The position numbers and the translations under genes were made by a program. This document shows positions 59,793 to 64,000 of a stretch of 64,000 bases of DNA, in pieces. The notes beneath the pieces were generated by a model, which ran no database searches, had not been told where the DNA came from, and saw only the letters and a list, made by a program, of their open reading frames with translations. The DNA is from Vulcanimicrobiota bacterium. GTDB taxonomy: Bacteria > Vulcanimicrobiota > Xenobia > Xenobiales > JADMJV01. Location: the NCBI GenBank assembly GCA_017307785.1, contig JAFKGI010000016.1, positions 62,001-126,000 of the forward strand, written 5' to 3'. Within the stretch, counting starts at the first letter, position 1. Each line of letters begins with the position of its first letter.

Positions 59793-60686
59793 TCAAGAAA
59801 TGTAGAAGTCGCCGGGTGGGTAGGGCTGGGGAACGTCGGGTTCGTTAAGCAGTTGCTTGAGGTTGATCTCGATGGTGGTGGCGAGGGTGGTCATGGCGGT
59901 GTCGGTGGGACGGTTTTCGAAGGGGTCCTGCATGTGAGTGGCCGACTTCTCGAGCAGAAAGAAAGGCATCGAGATGGCCAACAGCAGAGGCAACTCGAAG
60001 CGAAACGGAACATCTTTCAGAGAGAGCGACAGGGTGACCACGAAGAGATAGATAATGCCGTGGAGAAAGATTCGATAGGTCACAGGGAATACCGTAGACT
60101 TGATGCGTTCGGCCTGTCCCTGGGCTTCCACCAGGCGCACCAGGGTGCTGTCCATCTGCATGTGGGCGAAGAGCTCGAGCTGCTCCCGGGAGCGTAGACT
60201 GCGCAGGTCGGCGGCGTGGAGTCCGATCAGTGCTAGCGGCTTGTTGGTATGCCGAGAGATCTCGTCCAGGTCTTGTTCCGAGAGCAGCCGCTCCAGGTTC
60301 TCGGTGGGGTTCAGCTTGCGCAGAGACTGACCCAGCGAGTAGCACCAGGCGATCTGGCGAAGACCCATCTTGCGAATGATTGCCTCGTTTCCTTCCGAGA
60401 CAAACGACTGGAGCTGCACCACCAGGGTGCGCGAATCGTTGACGATGGCCCCCCAGACCTTGCGAGCTTCCCACCAGCGGTCATAGGACTGACCCATCTT
60501 GAACGAGAGCAGAATCGAGATGGCGGTTCCGATAAAACCAGGGATGGTGGGCGGCATCACCGGCAAGAAATCCTGGTATTCGGTGCTGATCAGGTGCACC
60601 GAGACCGAGACCAGCGTGACCGAAACGAGGCCGAAGCGGATCTTGCCCAAGATATAGCTGGGAGGGATTCGTGTATCCAGTAACAT
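59793..60686 (-). CDS. Bestrophin-family ion channel
   Basis: The 297-residue inner-membrane protein has the bacterial bestrophin features: PPSYILGKIRFGLVSVTLVS, GQSYDRWWEARKVWGAIVND, two C-terminal helices and DPFENRPTDTAMTTLATTIE, the conserved acidic cluster. Bacterial bestrophins conduct cations. I start at ATG 60686, since the other ATG (60716) falls inside a perfect hairpin, although AAGAGG is directly adjacent to 60686. Confidence 0.88.
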   Translation of the reverse strand: MLLDTRIPPSYILGKIRFGLVSVTLVSVSVHLISTEYQDFLPVMPPTIPGFIGTAISILLSFKMGQSYDRWWEARKVWGAIVNDSRTLVVQLQSFVSEGNEAIIRKMGLRQIAWCYSLGQSLRKLNPTENLERLLSEQDLDEISRHTNKPLALIGLHAADLRSLRSREQLELFAHMQMDSTLVRLVEAQGQAERIKSTVFPVTYRIFLHGIIYLFVVTLSLSLKDVPFRFELPLLLAISMPFFLLEKSATHMQDPFENRPTDTAMTTLATTIEINLKQLLNEPDVPQPYPPGDFYIS

Positions 60687-60692
60687 CCTCTT

Positions 60693-60719
60693 GGGATGTG
60701 CTACGAACCAGCACATCCC
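60693..60719 (-). promoter_or_regulatory. Perfect inverted repeat upstream of bestrophin gene
   Basis: GGGATGTGCT (60693-60702), a 7-base loop ACGAACC and AGCACATCCC (60710-60719) form a perfect 10-base stem 7 bp before the chosen start. It could be an RNA hairpin that controls translation or an operator. There is no T run, so it is not a terminator. Confidence 0.6.
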
Positions 60720-60735
60720 TGCCGATACGCACCAA

Positions 60736-60764
60736 GAAAAAAGGGCGCGGGGTGAACCGCGCCC
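60736..60764 (-). terminator. Rho-independent terminator (minus strand)
   Basis: GGGCGCGG-GGTGAA-CCGCGCCC forms an 8-base stem, followed on the minus strand by seven T (A run 60736-60742). It terminates the low-complexity gene at 60780-61088 and insulates the bestrophin gene. Confidence 0.9.
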
Positions 60765-60779
60765 TGGTGGCCGAGGAGG

Positions 60780-61088
60780 TTAGAAGGCGGAGCTGCCGCC
60801 GCCTTGCATGAGGCTTTGTAAAATTTGGCTGAGCTGCTCGTTGATGCCGCCGCTGGTGAGCGAGCTGAGCGCGTCATTGCTGAAGCTGGTTCCGTCCAGT
60901 CCGGAAGAACCATATTGGCCCTCGGAAGGGGGCGGCGGGGGCGGTGGAGGAGCCTGGCCCTGGAGTCCCTGGAGGCCTTGCATCCCCTGCATTCCTTGCA
61001 TCCCACCCGGAGGAGGAGGAGGCGGGAACTGGCCCTGGCTGTAGTTATTGCCGATGTTGTTGCCGAAACCACCGATAGAGAAAGCCAT
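60780..61088 (-). CDS. Low-complexity Pro/Gly/Gln/Met-rich protein
   Basis: The 102-residue product has runs of six and eight Pro, a repeat block MQGMQGMQGLQGLQG, and a Ser/Gly-rich tail with one amphipathic helix (NEQLSQILQSLMQ). AGGAG precedes the ATG at about 12 bases and a strong terminator follows, so it is likely expressed. There is no signal peptide. The function is unknown, and it may be a disordered scaffold or aggregation-prone protein. Confidence 0.7.
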   Translation of the reverse strand: MAFSIGGFGNNIGNNYSQGQFPPPPPPGGMQGMQGMQGLQGLQGQAPPPPPPPPSEGQYGSSGLDGTSFSNDALSSLTSGGINEQLSQILQSLMQGGGSSAF

Positions 61089-61184
61089 TTGTGTGTTTAC
61101 TCCTAGTGTGTGTGTGTAGCTCTTTTGCCCAACACCAGAATAGGCTTTTGCTATGAGCGGAAGGTTGCGTTAGATAATCTAAGG

Positions 61185-63119
61185 CTAAAGCTTTGCTGAA
61201 AGTCCCTTTAGGATCTGCTGGCCGCTGAGCACAAAAACGCAGAGCGGCGGAAACTGCACCTCGAGGGAATGGGTCTGACCGCGGTAGGGGGTTTCTTCTG
61301 CCTCCTGTTGTCCACCCTCAAAGGGAAGCAGACCACTGCCACCATACTGCTGATCGTCTGAGTTCAGCAGGAGCTTCCAGGGGCCCGCAAAGGGCAGTTG
61401 CAGGCGCGTCTGGCGCACGCTGGGGCTGAAATTGCACACGAACACCAGCACCTCCGAATCGCTTTTGGCCTGGCGCCGGAAGACGAGCAGGTTGTGGTCG
61501 GCGTCATCGCAGTCGAGCCAGTGGAACCCTTCGGGGTCGTGGTCGAGCTCATAGAGGGACGGGTGGTCCCGGTAGAGACGATGCAGCTGTTGGGAATAGG
61601 CTAGCATAGCGCGGTGTTCCTGGTTGCCCATCAGCTCCCAATCCAGCGCGGTATCGTGATTCCATTCGGTCCGCTGGCCCAGTTCGGTGCCCATGAAAAG
61701 CAGCTTCTTGCCCGGGTAGCCGAACTGATAACCCAGCAGAGCTCGCAGGTTGGCGCGCATTTGCCAGTCGTCGCCGGGCATCTTGGAAAGCATGGACTTT
61801 TTCAGGTGGACCACTTCGTCATGCGAGAAGGCCAGCATGAAGCTTTCCGAATTTTGATAGGTGATGCCGAACGTCAGCTTGTTCTGGTGCCACTTCCGGT
61901 GCAAGGGATCTTCCTGGAAGTAAGCAAGCGTGTCGTGCATCCAACCCATGTTCCATTTGAAGGTAAAGCCCAGACCACCGCTTTCCACCGGATGAGTCAC
62001 TCCCGGAAAGGACGCGGATTCTTCTGCGACCGTGAAAGCATCAGGATGTTCTTGCTGGACGGCCTGGTTCATCTCTTGCAGGAAGCGAATGGCTTCCAGG
62101 TTCTCACGGCCACCATGTTCGTTGGGCAGCCATTCGGCGTTCTCCCGGCCGAAATCGCGGTAAAGCATCGAGGTGACGGCATCGACGCGCAGGCCGTCGA
62201 TATGAAATTCCTCCAGCCAGAAGAGGGCGCTGGAGATGAGGAAATTGCGAACTTCGTTGCGACCGTAGTTGAAAATAAGGGTGTTCCAGTGCAGATGAAA
62301 GCCCAACCTCCGGTCCTGGTGCTCGAACAAGTGCGTGCCGTCGAAATAGGCCAGTCCGTGACCGTCACTGGGAAAGTGAGCCGGCACCCAGTCCAGGATG
62401 ACGCCGATGTCGCGCTGGTGGAACTGGTCGATCAGGTAGCGCAGATCGTCCGGGCTGCCAAAACGGCTGCTGGCACAAAAATAACCGGTGGTCTGGTATC
62501 CCCAGGAACCGTCGAAGGGGTGCTCGGTAATGGGCAGCAGTTCCACGTGGGTAGACCCGAGCTCGGCCACATAGTCGACCAGGCGGTCGGCCAGTTCGCG
62601 GTAGGTCATCCAACTGTTGTCCAGGCGACGCATCCAGGAGCCGAGGTGCACCTCGTAGATGGACATGGCCGAGGTTTTGACGTCTCGAGTTTTGCGAGCC
62701 TGCATCCAGGCCTCGTCGCCCCAGGCATACTGGCGCAAATCCCAGACGCGCGAGGCGTTGCTGGGTCTGAGTTCCGACCAGAAGCCGTAGGGGTCGCAGC
62801 GCTCGCCCCAGCCATCCCCCGAATAAACGCAATACTTGTAGGAGTCGCCGGCCTGAAGGCCGGGCAAGAATCCGGACCAGATGCCGGTCTGATGGTCAAA
62901 GTTCTCGAGAGGATGGGCGCTGCGGTCCCAACCGTTGAACTCCCCCATCACGGTCATACCGTTGGCGTTGGGGGCCCAGACCGCAAAGTGGACACCTTCC
63001 CGATCCTGGTGCCGACACAGGTGGGCGCCCAGCTTCCGGTAGCTGCGGTAGTGGCGGCTACTGGTCCACAACTGCACATCCAGGTCGCTCATGGTGGGCG
63101 GGGGGCTAAGAATCGGCAT
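61185..63119 (-). CDS. glgB: 1,4-alpha-glucan branching enzyme GlgB
   Basis: GlgB makes alpha-1,6 branches in glycogen. The 644-residue protein has an N-terminal CBM48 (HFAVWAPNANGMTVMGEFNG), the catalytic barrel with DGLRVDAVTSML (nucleophile Asp), FTVAEESASFPGV (acid Glu) and FSHDEVVHLKKSML (third Asp), and a C-terminal beta domain. It is the short form without the extra N1 domain. No other glg gene is present. An ATG 9 codons downstream (MSDLDVQ) is an alternative start. Confidence 0.95.
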   Translation of the reverse strand: MPILSPPPTMSDLDVQLWTSSRHYRSYRKLGAHLCRHQDREGVHFAVWAPNANGMTVMGEFNGWDRSAHPLENFDHQTGIWSGFLPGLQAGDSYKYCVYSGDGWGERCDPYGFWSELRPSNASRVWDLRQYAWGDEAWMQARKTRDVKTSAMSIYEVHLGSWMRRLDNSWMTYRELADRLVDYVAELGSTHVELLPITEHPFDGSWGYQTTGYFCASSRFGSPDDLRYLIDQFHQRDIGVILDWVPAHFPSDGHGLAYFDGTHLFEHQDRRLGFHLHWNTLIFNYGRNEVRNFLISSALFWLEEFHIDGLRVDAVTSMLYRDFGRENAEWLPNEHGGRENLEAIRFLQEMNQAVQQEHPDAFTVAEESASFPGVTHPVESGGLGFTFKWNMGWMHDTLAYFQEDPLHRKWHQNKLTFGITYQNSESFMLAFSHDEVVHLKKSMLSKMPGDDWQMRANLRALLGYQFGYPGKKLLFMGTELGQRTEWNHDTALDWELMGNQEHRAMLAYSQQLHRLYRDHPSLYELDHDPEGFHWLDCDDADHNLLVFRRQAKSDSEVLVFVCNFSPSVRQTRLQLPFAGPWKLLLNSDDQQYGGSGLLPFEGGQQEAEETPYRGQTHSLEVQFPPLCVFVLSGQQILKGLSAKL

Positions 63120-63296
63120 GCAAGAAACCTACGGCTTTCTTCGTCCTGATCGAACCTCTCCAGGATAATCCCCCCGGGGTATTTGGGTACTCCACGGTGG
63201 TCAAGTCCGGTAGTAAAGGGCCAAACTATACTGCCGACATGTTATGCAAGTACCGGTTCTCGCACCTCCCCTGCTCCTAAAATGAGGGGAAGTCGA

Positions 63297-63323
63297 CAAC
63301 GCAACCGGAGGTGGTTAGCGTTG
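63297..63323 (+). promoter_or_regulatory. Leader hairpin with Shine-Dalgarno-like loop
   Basis: CAACGCAACC (63297-63306), loop GGAGGT (63307-63312) and GGTTAGCGTTG (63313-63323) form a 10-base stem with one bulged A. The loop is a strong anti-16S sequence, placed 9 bases before an in-frame TTG (63321). The rest of 63120-63365 shows no gene. Confidence 0.45.
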
Positions 63324-63365
63324 CGAGCTGGTGGCGATACCGAATCCTTTCACCTAGAGGGAACC

Positions 63366-63707
63366 ATGGACCAGAATTGCCACATCCTGGTGGTCGACGA
63401 CCACTCCCAGATCCGCTTCCTGTATCGACGTGTGCTCGAGTCGGCCGGTTACACCGTAACCGAAGCCGCGGACGGAGTCGAAGCCCTGGAAAGCATGGAA
63501 TCGCAAGACTACGATTTGATCATCACCGACTGGGATATGCCGGGCATGGGAGGCGAGCAACTGCTCTCCGAGGTGGCGGAAACCCCCTATCTGGTGGTCT
63601 CGGCCAGCTCCAAGGTGCCGGCCCGCTATCGCTCGCTGGGTAAACCCATCCGCCCCCGCCAACTGGTCCATCACGTCCAGGCTTTGTTGCCCAAACGCAC
63701 CGCTTAA
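63366..63707 (+). CDS. Single-domain response regulator
   Basis: The 113-residue receiver has DD in ILVVDDHSQIRFLYRRVLES, the phosphoacceptor Asp in LIITDWDMPGMGG, Ser in VVSASSK and Lys in LGKPIRPRQL. I start at ATG 63366 with GAGGG upstream. A TTG at 63321, with GGAGG in a hairpin loop, would add 15 residues. There is no output domain. Its TAA interlocks with the convergent gene stop (TTAA). Confidence 0.88.
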   Translation: MDQNCHILVVDDHSQIRFLYRRVLESAGYTVTEAADGVEALESMESQDYDLIITDWDMPGMGGEQLLSEVAETPYLVVSASSKVPARYRSLGKPIRPRQLVHHVQALLPKRTA

Positions 63708-64000
63708 GGGTTGTGCAGGTTCATTTCCACGACTTTGCCGTTCTTGCCGTCCAAGACCATGGTCAGTCCGGGAATGCTCCAGGTTTCGTCCGCGTCCAGA
63801 TAGGGCTCGCCCGACTTGCCTTTGGGGTATTTGGCCCGGACCTGCGCAGCCGTGCTGCCAATGCCAATCCCTTCGGCGGTGCGCGGGCCGGGCGCCGTCC
63901 AGAATACTTGAAAAACGTTTTCCGGGCGATTGCCGTCGTGACACTTGACTCGGATGTAGGGGCCCTTGGAGCCGAGCCACTCGATGGCGGCTCCGTCCGT
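63704..64000 (-). CDS. Hypothetical protein, C-terminal part (runs off right edge)
   Basis: A minus-strand frame is open from the window edge to TAA at 63704-63706 (98 residues visible, no start). It reads IEWLGSKGPYIRVKCHDGNR, then GIGIGSTAAQVRAKYPKGKS and IPGLTMVLDGKNGKVVEMNL. The pattern (short Gly/Ser turn, helix, then beta strands) resembles SmpA/OmlA- or BLIP-like folds, which is only an inference. The N-terminus is outside the window. Confidence 0.7.
   Translation of the reverse strand, partial: TDGAAIEWLGSKGPYIRVKCHDGNRPENVFQVFWTAPGPRTAEGIGIGSTAAQVRAKYPKGKSGEPYLDADETWSIPGLTMVLDGKNGKVVEMNLHNP

Overview
This 64 kb window comes from a G+C-rich, Gram-negative chromosome. The evidence for an outer membrane is a TonB-dependent receptor ending in Phe, a predicted outer-membrane barrel, several lipobox proteins and a type IV pilin-like operon. 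Genes are tightly packed, with many 4-base start/stop overlaps, and GTG and TTG starts are common. One gene appears to use CTG. Two enzymes of flavin/F420-type families occur. I cannot name the genus. The gene mix suits a poorly sampled bacterial lineage better than a model proteobacterium, but that is inference. No rRNA, tRNA, CRISPR array, insertion sequence or phage module was recognised.

Layout. 1-1449: 3' end of purL and all of purQ. 1501-2515: about nine copies of a 118-121 bp tandem repeat. 2482-5119: sirtuin, a membrane protein, nitronate monooxygenase and two unlisted-size small genes. 5211-8128: TonB-dependent receptor and lipoprotein. 8223-11406: SH3-like secreted protein and an ABC exporter with an S26-peptidase-like partner. 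11590-13630: small lipoprotein, a GHL10 glycosidase-like protein with a CTG start, and a DDN-type oxidoreductase. 13713-14100: seven copies of a 50 bp palindromic repeat. 14096-22445: a divergent purine-ring degradation cluster (XDH, PuuD, UraH / PuuE, UraD, AllA, allantoicase), which together convert xanthine to glyoxylate and urea. 22442-28756: TPR protein, barrel protein, a 661-residue unknown, a luciferase-like monooxygenase and MscS. 28892-32084: three-gene pilin-like operon. 32061-34061: TetR, DUF4385 and a nucleotidyltransferase-like protein.

34145-54736 is dense in signalling: a LuxR-type regulator, three hybrid histidine kinases, free receivers (one degenerate), a lone PAS protein, and a PadR/siderophore-interacting pair resembling YqjI/YqjH. 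Interspersed are GH43, a tandem pair of stress-protein-like paralogues, MOSC and FAD enzymes, an HD hydrolase and lipoproteins. 54902-57341 holds a MerR regulator followed by Cys-rich, His/Met-rich and glycine-zipper small proteins, which may be a metal-handling unit. 57430-64000: GNAT, DUF2188, MFS, CsbD, bestrophin, a low-complexity protein, GlgB, a receiver and a gene running off the right edge.

A recurring structural feature is convergent gene pairs whose stop codons abut or interlock (nine of eleven pairs), often within a 4-base TTAA, CTAG or CTAA. The other two convergent ends hold a bidirectional terminator and the 120 bp repeat array.
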